DNA of 64,000 nucleotides from Immersiella caudata (GCA_030512335.1 JAULSU010000004.1:3596001-3660000), one strand, 5' to 3'. Shown: positions 10,172 through 22,155, counted from the first letter of the stretch. Made by a program: numbers and translations. The notes: generated by a model not told the origin, from the letters alone.

Positions 10172-11533
10172 CTAGAGCTTGAAGTCGGCGTTAGTCTTCT
10201 CCCACCCATTGACAGACTCGTTCATGGCCGCTACCCTCTCCGACAGCTTGATCTTCAAGCTCCTCGCCTTTTCAGTGCACAGCTCATACATTGTCGTCAA
10301 GTTGAACAACAAGGTATGCGAAGACCGACCACACGCCACCAACTCCTCCAGCAAGCTCTTTCCCTGCAGAAAGTCAGCAACCGAATCACATTAAAGAAGG
10401 AAAAAGTACTCACTTCCTGCATCCTCCCCACATACAACAAACAAACAGCCATATTCACTACAATCATCTCATCGTCCGACTCCTCCTTCAACTCCCCCCA
10501 TCTATCCAATGCTGTCTGATACTCCCCATCCGCCATATCACACAAGGCCTGCACCACCTTCTCTGCCGTCTCTTCCACTCCCTCCCCCTTCACACACCTC
10601 CTCGCTGCGCCCACGTCCCCCAAATGCAACCACAGCAACGCCTTCGCCATGGCCAGCTTCCCTCCATCCCCCTCCCTCTCCGGCAACGAGCCCAAATGAT
10701 GCGCCGCCCCCGTCAAATCATCCATCTCAACCAACGCGCCCGCGACTCGAATCCCCACATCCGCCAACCGATCCTTCCACAGCTCCCTCGCCGAGTTATC
10801 ATGCCTCGCCATGACTGCCGCCAATCGGGCCCTAGCCTCCCTGGCTAAATCATAGTAACTCATCACCGCCCGCCGGGGATCTCCAAACCCGAGCGCCTGC
10901 AAGCGCACGTTAAGCACCCGCAGCTCCCACGGGACGAGGTGCTCGCCTGTGGTTTCGTCGACGTAGACCACACTGTTCAGATCCTCGAGGGTTTTGACTT
11001 CCTGCGCAGCGATGGCGGTCCCGTCGATGAGGGTGAGGCAGGCGAGGCGGGTGTACAGCAAGGAGAAGATGCGGGCATGGTCGGAGGGGGCCGGTGCGTC
11101 CGGGCCGGTGAGGGCGGTGGTGGCGGCGATGGCGGCGGCGCGGAATTGGCCACGGGCGAGGAGATCGGGGATGGGGGTTTCGGGGGTGGGTTGCTTGGAG
11201 GGATCGCTGCGGAAGGCGGTGGGGATGGCGAGCGGGGTTAGGGGGTGGTAGATTTCGGGGCGGAGGAGGAAGGAGAAGTCCTTGGGTCGGGGGGCCGGTC
11301 GACGCGGGACGGGAGACTGGGCTGCGGAGCGCGGGAGGGGTGAAGCGGGCCCGGGGCTCCGGGGCTGGGGTTGGAGGGTCATTCGTTGGGTGTGGGGCGG
11401 GGAGAGCGGACCTGGCGAGGTCAGGGGTACGCTAGATAGAGAGGTTAATAAGGAAGGCATGAGAGTGGGGTGAAGCGCTTCACTCACTCGTCGACGTCGA
11501 GGGGGCCTTTGGTCGAGGATCGCGGGCGTGTGG
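10172..11533 (-). CDS. TRAPP complex subunit 12 homologue (TRAPPC12-like), 5' end unresolved
   Basis: Supported exons are 11533-11488, 11431-10414 and 10363-10172; introns at 11432-11487 and 10364-10413 have GT-AG ends and keep phase. Recognisable family blocks are SFLLRPEIYHPLTPLAIP, then RIFSLLYTRLACLTLIDG, then GEHLVPWELRVLNVRLQAL and RRAVMSYYDLAREAR, followed by TPR-like helices to the C terminus ending TNADFKL. The protein belongs to TRAPP vesicle-tethering complexes acting at the ER-Golgi interface. The first exon carries PRSSTKGPLDVDD and is preceded by a branch-like CTGAC and TAG acceptor, so at least one more 5' exon is expected; an ATG at 11780 (MDQPTEQPSK) is a candidate but its donor is weak. 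Strong C-to-G switch near 10900. Confidence 0.8.
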
Positions 11534-12258
11534 CTATGGAGAGGTCAGCATTTGACGGTAGAAATCAAGGCGGTCGATATTTTGGTACGGGCGAGGCGAA
11601 AACCAGATGTGGGAAGGAAGGGCGCCTCGCGGCTGACACCACCTCCGAATCGCAGTTTCCCAGCAAACGGTGCAGCTCATTCATCCGACCCCGCAATGCG
11701 CAATGTTTGTATCACCTGCCTTTCACCGCCGATCTTGTCCTCGTATGACCTTTCGAGGGTTGTTCTGTCGGTTGGTCCATTTTCGTGACGGTGCAGCGAA
11801 GAACTGTCGCGACAATGTCAATTTCAAGACCATTTGTTCTGCGCAGAACTGAGGCATGAGGTTGGCGGGGATGAGTGGGGGCGACTGGCTGGAGGCACAG
11901 CCCGTTGGCCACTTGGCAGCAGCTGCCAGTGCGACCCCTGTCACACCTCATTCCCGGCGAGCTCACTCATTCGAACTCCATCTCAACGTTCACCCATGGA
12001 ACGCTGTCCCGTCGTCGCCAAATTTTGTTCCAAACTTCAGCTCAACCTCAGAGCCAAGATCGCTCTCATAACCTCAGGCAGGCGGCAGCGCATAGGTTTG
12101 CGGCACCGACGACACGCAAACTTGTTGCTCCACTGCCGGGAACCGGCTTTATTGCTGAGCAAAAACTCGACAAACCCCGGTCGACGCGTTGAATCATAGG
12201 CTCCAACAACACCCTTACAACTCATTGGAAGTTCACTTTTATTCACCTCTAATAATCG
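11534..12258. other. Intergenic, probably includes TRAPPC12 5' exon
   Basis: Apart from the likely 5' exon and promoter of the TRAPPC12 gene near 11534-11800, I see no gene. Confidence 0.4.
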
Positions 12259-13589
12259 TCAGACGGAGTTTTTACCATCCATTCCAGAAACACGGCAGAA
12301 TTGAGAGTGGCCATCTATCGGTCGTACCGAGATGGTGGTGCCCCGTCTGCAGCAAGGAAGTCTGGCCAGGGTAAAACAGAATGTCCCCTTCTCCTGCTCG
12401 ACCTTCATTCCGACTCTCCGCATCGGATCCTCCGCGTTTCTGGCGCGTCCAATATTGTCATGGCCATATTCGGACCTCCGTACTTTTCTCAACCTCTGCT
12501 GAAACTCCCGCCTCAAGGCCTCTCGTGCGGGGCTCGGCGGCCACGCCCTCACGTCTGAGAGATCCGCCCTCCCTCGGCCACCTTTCTTCGCCACCTTTCC
12601 AAGGATATCGGCAAGGTTCATTTCGATGTTCAATTTTATCATGTACCCAAGCGCGTGGGATTGGATGTACCTGTGTCGTGGCGTCAGCTGCGGTCAAGCG
12701 GCATCCAACTTTGCGTTGGTCCTTACAAAGCATCGTTTGGCATCGACATGAGCCCGATGGTGGCGACCTGAAATGTTAGTGCTTTCTAGAACCAGTTAGC
12801 TTCCACGACAGACAGCACTTACATCGATGGCTAACGAGAGGCACACTAGCAGGCCGTTGAACTGGTACACCCTCTTGTACTTTTGCAGGCCGTTGGCGAC
12901 GAGCTGGCTCTTGACGAGTCGGATAAAGTAAATGTTGAGCAGCGCATCCACGAGGAGAAAGATGAACTTTTCAATGCGGTCCCAGATATTGTTGGCTTTC
13001 ACCCACGAGTCACTGATCTGGAGGCGTGCGGGAACCCAAACAATGAAGACGCTGACGTTGATGGCTCCGATGATCAGTGCCACGCACACCTTGAGCGTTC
13101 GGGCCTTCTCAGGATCGTATAGGATGAGAGATATTCGGTTCGCCAGGATTTGTGTAAGGCACTGGATCTGGATTGCCCATATGATGACTGGGTTGAAAGG
13201 TTAGCCAACACTGGCATTTATGGTGACTGGAGGGGCTCATGGCTTACCCATCCCAACAAAGTACCATACGCTACATCACGCTCGTCAGCAATCAAGCAAC
13301 GCTCGGAAGGTCAATGGCGAACGCACCTTGGAGGAATTCTATCCATGATATACAACCAACCGGTAATCGACACCATGACCCCGGTCACCCACGCCAGCCA
13401 GATCATCAAGATGTAGGCATTGATCTTACGCGATCTGCTCCATGATCGGCACGTTTGCCGGAACCCCTTGGATCCCGAAAAAACGGCCAGGGACATGGTG
13501 AAGCCCCAGAGCCAAGATGAGAGGATGACATCGTTTTGCGTCGGATGGCTTGGGACCCACCACTCCGGCACCAGGGCTCCAGGGCTCAT
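12259..13589 (-). CDS. Fungal seven-helix-like integral membrane protein, 5 exons
   Basis: Exons 13589-13327, 13270-13248, 13187-12823, 12767-12727 and 12670-12259 join in phase to 367 residues. Exon 2 is only 23 bases and exon 4 only 41; both introduce residues expected from the family (SVWYFVGM, VATIGLMSMPNDAL). Hydrophobic helices include SSWLWGFTMSLAVF, YILMIWLAWVTGVMVSITGW, VCVALIIGAINVSVFIVWVP and FIFLLVDALLNIYFI, with the family motifs PARLQIS, NNIWDR and NIEMNLADILGKVAKKG near the last helix. The C-terminal tail after about residue 255 is basic and hydrophilic, longer than I expect for the family. Function is unknown; the layout resembles fungal GPCR-like orphan membrane proteins. An upstream ATG at 13625 would add 12 residues. 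Confidence 0.75.
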
Positions 13590-16006
13590 TGTTAGATGAA
13601 GCTCTTCTCTGGAGGCTCCTCCCATGCCTTGTTCCTACACCTTTTGAGTATCCGAACTTGGCGTGGGCGGCCGGGGGTGCGATTCGAGAGAGGCTGCATC
13701 TCCAGCCCGGACGCGGATGGGTCGGGGCGGCGGTTCTTATGCGTTAGCTGTCGCAACCGGGGATATCGCCAATGAGAAGCTGTTCTTGATAACAGCGTTT
13801 ATTTTCCATGGATTTCTCCGTTCGTCGAGTGGAGGAACGTGCGGATGGAAGGAAGTTCTCGGAAACCGCTGCGTCGGACTCGCCATTTGGCTGCTCCAAC
13901 TGTCGCCACCCGCTAGATCCAGAACACAGTGCCGCCGCCGATGAAATTTTAAGATTTCTGTTGAAACGTTCAAACTTGCAGGAGGGTCGCTTTGAAGGGC
14001 CAATCTGCCAGGATGATGCATGTCGCTGACACCACCAGCCTCGCCCGGACGGCAAAATCCGTCAAGCCGCCTTCCCTGCACGGCCGCTTCTAGGCCCTGG
14101 CCCGGTGGAACGATTCGAGGTCAAAGTGGCAATAGAACACCACCGAATGATCACCGACTTCTCGTCAGACCTTCTCAGCCCCAGCGAGCAATCGACGATC
14201 CGTTGCTTAGACGAGGTTTATGTCATTCCCATGCAGACACAACCAGCAGACAACGACGTTGATCTATCCATTTTCAGCAAAGTCTCCGTTCCCAAGCCGT
14301 CTACTCTGCTCGGTGGTTCAACCTTGAGTCCCGCCCATCCGTCCCTCTGCCGCCACTGCCACTGGCCCCGTGCCGGCTCTCACCCGCCGCATTGACCCGC
14401 TAAATATGTCAACTGTACGTGTAGCTCCGTAACCCCTCACTTTGGCTGCGGCAGGGGATCAGATGCCACTGTGTGATCCTGTCGTTGCCCTCGATAGCCG
14501 GCAGCTGGGGACTTGGCGCCAGGACGTTGCTGGGCCGCCACGAAATGTGGTCAAGCGGGGAGCTTCGCCACTCCCAGCGTCGTCGTCGAGACAAAGTTTG
14601 CGCCGCTGAATCTGGTGGTGCGCGGGAAGGCCTGTTCGCACGAGGGCGGCAGGTCGTCCTGGATGTCTTGGTGCGGCATCAAGCAGCTAAGCGCGCAGCA
14701 GCAGGCCGTCAAGATGTAAGCATTCGTTGCCGCGACGTTTGGGACCGTCGACGTCTGTCCTAGCCACCGCGCCGGCTAGCCCCTGGGGACATACTGCTAG
14801 ACTGAATGCGAACTAGCCACCAGTCGGTGCAAGGTAGGCCTTGTAGCATGTATCAGACGTGTCGGGAAGTGGCTCACGGTCGTCGTCAGAAGCGAGGAGC
14901 AGCCGGGAGGGGGGACCTGAGGGAAGGGGGTTGTGAATCCGAGGATGGGTGAGGCCGCGGCTGCGGCTGGCGAACCCCTACCAGAGGGGTCCGTGGTGGT
15001 TGCGAGAGAGTCATTTCTGTGATGGGCCGTTGCAGTGTCCAATCTTATGAAACACCGGCCGCAATCTTGTGGGGAAACACGAGGACCAAGGCTGAACGAT
15101 GCAAGATCCTGCAAGGGGAAAAGTGGCAGACGCACCCCGAACGTCACACAGGAATTCCAGGGAAGACAAACAATTCCATCCTATTGGGCGGTCCGTGGAT
15201 GCCACACATTATCCATAGGTCAGTCATTCGCAATTCAGCTAGAGGGGCAAAGCCTGGACGAAATAAACCAACAAGCGCAAGCTCCATGCGGAATTTCTGA
15301 GCCTTGTGCATCATCTTCATTCACCCCATCTTGCTCGCCATCTGGGCGTTTACCGGGATCGCGATGTAGCCACTCCCGCGTCGACAAAGGATTACCCTCC
15401 TTGGTACCCAATTACAGCGTCAAGTTCAACATGGAGTGATGACCAAAGGTAGTTTTGGGCTTTCCTAACAAAGGGGTTATTTCTCCTTCAATGACTGCAT
15501 TTCTTTAACAACAATGACTTTGTTCTGGGGCTCTGCGAACTTTGCTTTGACATGAATTCGAGACTATCGCCTAACAAGCCACGTCCACTTTCTCTCTTCT
15601 TCACTTGCATCCCACCCACGAAAATACACAACACTCGCAAAACACTGAGAGCGATTACAAATATGGCGCTCCGGGATGACTATGCGTACGACGTTGATGT
15701 GGAAGCAAACGAGGTGGAGCGCGAACAAGATTGAGTAAACTGCAACAGAACCGAGAGACAGTCGTAACCCAGTTGGCGTCACGAACTCACCGTAGGCTAT
15801 AACATAGAATAGATCTAATACATCAGTGGTTGTTCCCCCCTATCTAGGTATGCTAAGTAGTAAGAAACAAGGGGGGGGCCTGAAAGTAGGCACCTCGACT
15901 TAGCACTGATACTGCTACCGTTCAGTGCGGTGCTCTGCTCCCACCCTGCCTTCACCTGAAACAACCACTTGTAACGCTGTGGAAGGAAAACTTGGAAATG
16001 AACTCG
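13590..16006. other. Gene-poor stretch of about 2.4 kb
   Basis: No frame in this stretch shows a domain, and none can be chained by good splice sites into a convincing protein. There is no obvious transposon end, long repeat, tRNA or AT-rich tract. It sits beside two decayed genes. Confidence 0.4.
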
Positions 16007-17414
16007 TCACGATCGATTCCGTTCACAGACTTCGACATGGAACGAGGAAGCTTTGGCTGACTGGAGGAAACTGAGAAGGCCGTAGGCGATGTATAACCCC
16101 GAGCGACATCCGACACCGACGGTGGGAACGGTGCTAGACATCATCACGGCCATACCGACTTCGATGAGGATGATCATCTCGGTTACGACAGCAATAACCC
16201 ACCATGATCGGGGCGGACAGCGTGTGTGCTGTGAGAAGAGATCCTCTGTTGCGCTGTTGATAGTTTCGACGCGGCTGTCATCATTCTCGGGTATTTTCTG
16301 GATGGCGGAGAGGACGGCGTAGGCGAGGCCGTAGTAGCCGATTTTGCGACCCTGACCTGTACAGTTTGTGGGGGTGGCGTCCCCCATCCTTCTGGGGTGT
16401 CCGGCAACCACCATTTGGGGGTCTCTGCTTTTTGTTACATCGGTCTCCCAGTCGTTGATGGCTCTTGCATTCCACATCCAACGGAAGAGGAGAGTCCTGA
16501 CTTCCATGGTTAGTATTCCAGGCAGTTTCACACAAGTCTCTCATATCAATTGCTTTGCGATGGCGTCAAGGATTTCAGTCGTCCATTCCTCCGCCTTGAC
16601 GGTCCGGTCTTGCAGCTTGCTTGTTTTGTCCATTGCGGTAGCGAGAAGAGGTTTGAGGAGGCCGTAATGAAATCCTTTCAAGAAGGTTGTCGTGTCCTCA
16701 GGTGGCTTGGACTGGCTGATGTAGCTGAGGAGGTAAAGCGCGTTCATTCGAAGTAACCTACTAGTTGTGCTGGTCTCTTTGCCTTGACCTGTATATGGCT
16801 CTATATGACCTTTTACTTGGCTTCTTGGCGGACAAGCGCATGGGCAGGAGTCTCGCACCGCAGAGGCACATCTTCATTTGGTAGATGTTGAACAAGATGG
16901 CTGTGAGGACAGCTTGTGGGGAGCCGAGCCAGCTGCAGAGATGACCGAGTGTTGTTGCGACAGCGGTGAGGTGCCGGGGGCCAGTGCCGTTTGCCATCTT
17001 TTGGGCGGTACTGTGATGCTTCATAAGCGAGGACGGTAAGGAGTGCGATGATGGGTATTGCCCAGTTTGACACGATGCCCAATGTCAAATTAATGTCGGT
17101 GAGCCAGCACCTGTCGATGTCTGTCCCGCAGAGGGCTTTGCAGCCTTGCAGCATGTGAGCGAACCACTCTGTCAAAGGCAGCAAAACATGAAAAGTCTAC
17201 CGTTTTTCGTGACCCTGAGCAAATTCTCAAGGGGAAAGCTGGGGTTTATTCCTTCAACTGGTCCATGGTAAATGTATCCTAGCTCATCAATCGTCTCGTT
17301 GTTAACAGGCCCGTACGTTTCGGTTCCGTTCAAGATTCCCTCGATGCGAGTTTTGCATTGATCGAGGAAGCTGTCGCCAAGAGCGCTGGGCAAAAAGTAA
17401 AACAAGAATTGCAA
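16007..17414 (-). pseudogene. Decayed multi-span fungal membrane-protein gene with in-frame TGA
   Basis: A chain of exons reads as one family of large fungal integral membrane proteins: GDSFLDQCKTRIEGILNG (about 17370), then HMLQGCKALCGTDIDRCW (17140), ending YEAS. A 79-base GT-AG intron leads to HWLGSPQAVLTAILFNIYQ (16920), then NALYLLSYISQSKP (16740), DAIAKQLI, and VRTLLFRWMWNARAINDWE (16490). It continues through IGYYGLAYAVLSAIQKI to VGVGCRSGLYIAYGLLSF (16090). Two things look broken. A TGA at 16541-16543 interrupts an otherwise continuous frame directly after DAIAKQLI. The join between LLRVTKN and EWFAHM would need a 32-base intron, below the usual minimum. No start ATG is visible for the first exon. 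Function of the family is unknown to me. A live gene with unusual splicing is the alternative. Confidence 0.5.
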
Positions 17415-18007
17415 AGATGAAGACTTCCATGAAGACTTCTATCGAGGACCTGGATTTTTTTTCCGACCAAGGATGGTGTAGGAAGTTGAGTAAACGGGCT
17501 GGTTCCGACGAGGACGTCGTGGGTGGTAAAAAAAAAAAACGATTAGTTGACCTTTTGAAGACCGAGCTCTGGGGGGGGGGGGGGGGCAGTTGCGAGGTTA
17601 AAATACCTAAGGTGGCACCTGACCGAACGCCAGGGAGCGCCACGACGCACAAAACAAGCAAGACGCACAAACCCGATTGAGTGGAGGTGGTGGCTGAGAA
17701 AACCCAAGGAATGATCTAAACCAATAAAGATAATAATTCCACACCTTTCGGCAATGCAACGTGTAAAAATACACATTTTCAGCCCAGCAAGGCAATTTGC
17801 GCCTGGAGCTTGGTGTGCCATCGCACAAAGGCTGCCAAGGCATCGCAGGAGGCCAACCAAGAAGTGGCGTAAAGCCTCTCAGGGAGGGATACAACTGCGC
17901 ACCCGTGCGCGACCGGCGCGCGACTGTCTGTTCTGAAATTGCCGCGTCTGGAGGCTGCCGTTTCAATAACAGCCCAAGGAGCTAACTAATGTGCCGACCC
18001 CGATTTC
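17415..18007. other. Intergenic with A11 and G17 runs
   Basis: Contains an A11 run at 17528-17538 and a G17 run at 17570-17586. It would hold the promoter and missing first exon of the decayed membrane-protein gene. No other gene is supported. Confidence 0.4.
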
Positions 18008-18357
18008 CTATGGCAGACGAGAGACTATAACCTTGTCGATGAGCTCGCCCATATTTCTCTTCATTGCGTTTTCCACCGCCTCGGTAGTCACACCTGGACA
18101 CGATGTTGCTGAGCCCTTTTTCCTTTCTTCGCCCGGTAAACCTTCTGAGGCTCGGGCGCAAAGACCAATTCGACACCACGCGGGTCGAGCCTCTTGGCAA
18201 TGGAAGCTAAAGCCTTGAAGAGACGGATGCTATCAGTGTGCGCGGAGCGCACTCGCGGGCAGAAGGGATAGCAGGCGCGAAGGAAGTGGTTGTTGCATGA
18301 TACCTCAAGGAGCTGATGGCATTCTGGGAGAAGGGGCCCAAGATGTACGTGTGTCAC
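18008..18357 (-). pseudogene. Fragment of a vWA-like fungal protein with two frame changes
   Basis: Three frames together resemble one segment of a fungal von Willebrand A-like domain. SIRLFKALASIAKRLDPRG and VELVFAPEPQKVY lie in one frame; KGLSNIVSRC lies in the next, a few bases downstream; TTEAVENAMKRNMGELIDKV lies in the third, ending at a TAG at 18008. The shifts occur within about 40 bases (18075-18135), too close for introns. The expected upstream DxSxS metal site is not visible; the sequence there is PRVRSAHTDS. I infer a relic. The assignment rests on a remembered family pattern and is tentative. Confidence 0.35.
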
Positions 18358-18989
18358 GCAGGGTTAGTGAGAACTTTTCAATCGAGATGTAGATATCTCT
18401 GCGTATCCTAGTGTTATAACCTGCACCCTAAGCGGGCCAGACTCCAAGGCTGGCCGCTGTAGGGTTGTTGACAATATGGGGAACAAAGGTTGCTGCGAGC
18501 TTGAAGAAGGTACTCGCGATTGTGCAACTTTGGGGGAAGGGAAGAGGAGCGAAAGGGGTAAGGGTGGTGATCCCAGTTTTGGGCCACCAGTGTCATAAAA
18601 AAAGGGACCCTCGTGAAAATTTGCCATTTGAACTGCAGAGGACTGCCTACTAAAAGCCATCTTTGGCGATTTCTCTGATTGTTTCCCGAGCAGCGCCTGA
18701 GCAGCGCCTGAGTTCAATCTCCTCACTTCATGCTTCACAAGGTGGGGGCGAGAGGGGAGAGCCCGGTCTATAAGATCTCAAGATATAGAAGATGATTTTC
18801 TGCCGCTCATCCAGAAAATCCCGGATAGAGCCCTCATAAGATCGACGTCGGTCGGGCCGCCTCACGGTAGGTGAGATAGCGGTTCAGGCTAAAAAAGAGA
18901 AATGATCCAGAATCCCATCACTGCCGAGTATATACGTTCAGAACACCGAAGCCAAAAAGTCTGCTAGGCTCATTTTTGTCCAATTCTCA
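18358..18989. promoter_or_regulatory. Upstream region of chitinase gene
   Basis: Gene-free. Contains a TATATA element at 18929-18934, 56 bases before the chitinase ATG, in a plausible position for a TATA box with a short leader. An 11-base unit GAGCAGCGCCT is tandemly duplicated at 18688-18709. Confidence 0.4.
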
Positions 18990-20318
18990 ATGGTTTCAAC
19001 AACGGTGTTGGCCCTTTGGGGGCTGGTTCCCCAAGCTTTGGCGGGCTTTCTTGTTAGCAGTCCCAACAACATTGCGATTTACTGGGGTGCGTTCGTCACA
19101 ACAAATCTTTTACAAACACAGCTGACAAACTTTCAACGTTAGGCCAAAACTCGGCCAACCGCCCCAACTCGCAACACCGCCTATCTGCCTACTGCACCAG
19201 TCAGTCCCTTTGCCTCCAATCCTACCCCCTAAGCCCCTAACTGACCGCATCCAGACACCCCTGTAAACATCATCCCCATCGCTTTTCTCAACAGCATCAA
19301 ATCGCCCACCCTCGTCAACTTTGCCAACGCCGGCGACAACTGCACCCTCTTCCCCAACTCGCAACTCCTCTCGTGTCCCGAAATCGAAGCCGACATCAAA
19401 ACCTGCCAATCCCTCGGCAAAACCATCCTCCTCTCCCTTGGCGGCGCAACCTACACCGAAGGCGGCTTTTCCTCTTCGTCTGAAGCCCTCCGCTGGGCAG
19501 ATAGCATCTGGGCCATGTTCGGCCCCCGTCAGTCTTCCTCTTCCGTTGTGCGCCCATTCGGCTCGGCCGTAATCGACGGATTCGACTTTGATTTCGAAGC
19601 GCCCACGCAAAACATGGCAACTTTTGCAGCCAGGCTGCGCAGCCTCATGGATAATCCCTCCGGAGGGAGGAGGAAATACTACCTCTCTGCCGCGCCGCAG
19701 TGCCCCTATCCAGACCACGCCATGGACTCCATATTACAGTCTGTCCCTCTCGATTTTATCTCGATTCAGTTCTACAACAACTACTGCGGCGCGCCGTCCT
19801 TCCTTCCGGGTGTGAATACAGTGCAAAATAGCTTCAACTTTGGGACGTGGGATAGGTGGGCTAAAACGTCGCCGAATCCGAGGGTGAAGATCTTGGTGGG
19901 GATCCCGGGGAGTCCGTCGGCGGCGGGGAGTGGGTATGTTGGTACGCAGAGGTTGTCCGAAGTAGTTGGGTATGCGAGAAGGTATGCGAGTTTTGGGGGG
20001 GTTATGGTTTGGGATATGAGCCAGGTTGAGGGGAATAGGGGGTTCCTAGAGGGGGTTGAGGGGGCGTTGAGGGGGGGAGGAGGGGCTGGTTGGGCGGAGG
20101 CGGGGAGTGGGAGTGGAAGCGGAAGTGGGAGGGCGCCGGAGGGGTCGGCAGTTCCGGTGCCAGCCGTACCAGCGCCGGTGCCGGTACCGCCGGTACAGGT
20201 TGGTGGGAGTGTGCCGAGATGGGGGCAGTGTGGCGGGAAGGACTACCGTGGCCCGACGGGGTGTTTGGTGCCATTTTCTTGTGTGCATCAGAGTGAGTGG
20301 TGGGCGCATTGCAACTGA
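18990..20318 (+). CDS. Secreted class III GH18 endochitinase with C-terminal CBM1
   Basis: Exons 18990-19086, 19143-19199 and 19255-20318 give 405 residues. A signal peptide (MVSTTVLALWGLVPQALAG) precedes the barrel start NNIAIYWGQNS. The catalytic GH18 motif DGFDFDFE ends at E166, the proton donor, with the Asp residues of DxxDxDxE intact. Further family blocks are ILLSLGGATY, YYLSAAPQCPYPD, FISIQFYNNYCG and GGVMVWDMSQ. After a Gly/Ser/Pro/Val-rich linker with VPVPAVPAPVPVP-like repeats, the last 34 residues form a cellulose- or chitin-binding CBM1 (WGQCGGKDYRGPTGC to the final HCN). The enzyme should hydrolyse chitin outside the cell or in the wall. The coding strand is C-rich up to about 19780 and G-rich after about 19840. 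Confidence 0.93.
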
Positions 20319-20969
20319 ATTTGGGGAGCGTGACATGGTGTGGTCGTACGAGTTGTCTGATTCGCTGTACATGGTTTAGTTCTTTGGTTGTGGTGTTGTT
20401 GAACTTCAACTTGAGGTGGAAGATGATAAATAGGCATCAGAACGAGAACGATCGCCAGCGGGACTGCCGGTCTTGACAAAGAGGGATTGCTTTTGCCGCA
20501 CAAGCATGTTTTATAGTCCGAAGATAGCCCTGTAGAACCTGATATCAGAGAGAGTCTTTAAGTTGCTGCGGGTACGCGGGGGCTCCTTCACATCCTAATT
20601 TTCTATTTCATTTCCGGGAGCAATTGGTAGATCTGCTTCCCTAAGGTAAGCCAACTGTTGCTTGTGTTACTTCAGGGGCAAGATTGGATAGTTCTGGAGG
20701 TGCTGTTCTCTGCGGCAAGGGGCTGGCTAAATTCACTCCCGACAACCCTCGCCAAATTCGAGTAAGGCCTGGACCTGCATGTTGCCATCGGTGGCTCGAA
20801 TCCAATTTCGCTGAGAACTTCAGAGTCTGCAAGTGTGGTAATACGGCTCCAAGTCTGACCGATTCCAAAGCATGTGAATAAGGTGATTAAATAAGAGCGG
20901 CCCCCCAACAGCTCAGGGGCAAACACCGCTTCAGAACTCACACCCCATTTTCTCTACCCTTTCGACGAA
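20319..20969. other. Intergenic, no gene supported
   Basis: 3' flank of the chitinase and promoter of the next small secreted-protein gene. Nothing else recognised. Confidence 0.45.
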
Positions 20970-21424
20970 ATGAAGATCTCCGGCATTCTTCTCTTGGGCC
21001 TGTCCACTTTCGCAGCGGCCGAGAGCTGCAAGTACACGAGCGAAAAGCACGGAGTGAGTTACCCCTGAACCCCTTTTCTGGCAGCTCACCTGACGCATAC
21101 AGGTCGTCCACGGAACATGTGGCAAGCCGAGCTCCTGCCCAGGGAAGCTGGGATATATCGTCAAGAATCTATGCTCTGGTGGCTCACAGAATGTCTGCTG
21201 CCTGGAAAAGTCCTGTGTAGTGCCAAGTGGTCGCCACAAGGGTGAGCTTGGAAGCTGCACGGAGACCAGCACCTGTGAAAATCTTGGGAGAGAGTTCCGA
21301 CGCGTAGCGTGAGTCGATATCAATTTTCACCCCCTCTTGACTGGTGGCTAACATTACGTACAGAAATCTGTGCCCGGGAGACAAGAGCGTGCAGTGCTGC
21401 TACTACAACGGGAATGCGATATGA
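20970..21424 (+). CDS. Small secreted cysteine-rich protein, 12 cysteines
   Basis: Three short exons (20970-21053, 21103-21308, 21364-21424) join in phase to 116 residues. A signal peptide MKISGILLLGLSTFAAAE leads to a mature protein starting at SCKYTSEKHG. It has 12 cysteines, with two CC pairs (NVCCLEKSC and VQCCYYNG) and the pattern SCTETSTC in between, giving two halves of similar spacing. Introns are 49 and 55 bases with GTGAGT donors. No catalytic motif is visible. Small size, secretion and an even cysteine count fit an effector-like or antimicrobial protein, but function is unknown. The three in-phase splice joins and the conserved-looking cysteine framework argue that the gene is real. 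Confidence 0.75.
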
Positions 21425-22155
21425 TGTATCCGCGAAATAGGGGCGCCGGAAATAGCATCAGCTTGAATGCATTCTCCACTGAGCTTCAATTTGACAGGTC
21501 CAGTGCCACCCGTTTGCATGAACCAGAGGGGAGATAACAGCAAGTGTCACGCTTAAAGCCCCGCTGGCCACATAGCCTGGCTATTTTCCCGAAGCCCACC
21601 GCACACTCCAGAGCACCCATCTTAGTCCGGAATCCGGATATTAACGACGCAAACGAAAAGCGGAAGCGATGTCACAAGCCCCGGCTACTCCTCCCTCCGA
21701 AGCTACTGCGGAGAGAAAAAGACCAGTCGAATCCACGGGAATCCACGTACCTGTCTGGCGATAGATGAAATGCATATTACCCACTGCAAACATCATTCCA
21801 ATTCTCTCCAAACTCGCCAGCGGGAGGTCTGAACAAGGTAGGAAACACGTTAGCGACGCCAACCCCAAAGTCCGGTACGCACATATTAATTTCTCAATAT
21901 AGCGCAGCGAGCTCACCTACACCCACCACCCGCTCCGGCATTCGCCGGTGGGGACTTTGGTCTTGGGAGCAGTGCAGTGTGACCATTTCCCCCTTTCATC
22001 ATCGTCATCGCAACAATAGTACCCAAAACCGCGCCATAACCTCACATCCGCCGAACAAACTCTCCCCTGTTCTCCAAACACCTAACACCTGTCGCATCCC
22101 TTCCCCTGTCCACAACTTACACTCACCAACTCCCCAAAGCTAACCACGCTTCAAT
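21425..22155. other. Intergenic, no gene supported
   Basis: Between the small secreted-protein gene and the methyltransferase. The last 200 bases are pyrimidine-rich leader. Nothing else recognised. Confidence 0.4.

Noticed and set aside
15564..15782. Hydrophobic open frame on the - strand proposed as a further exon of the membrane-protein gene
   Set aside because: It has no family match, and it lies beyond the frame's stop at 16007 with no good splice link.
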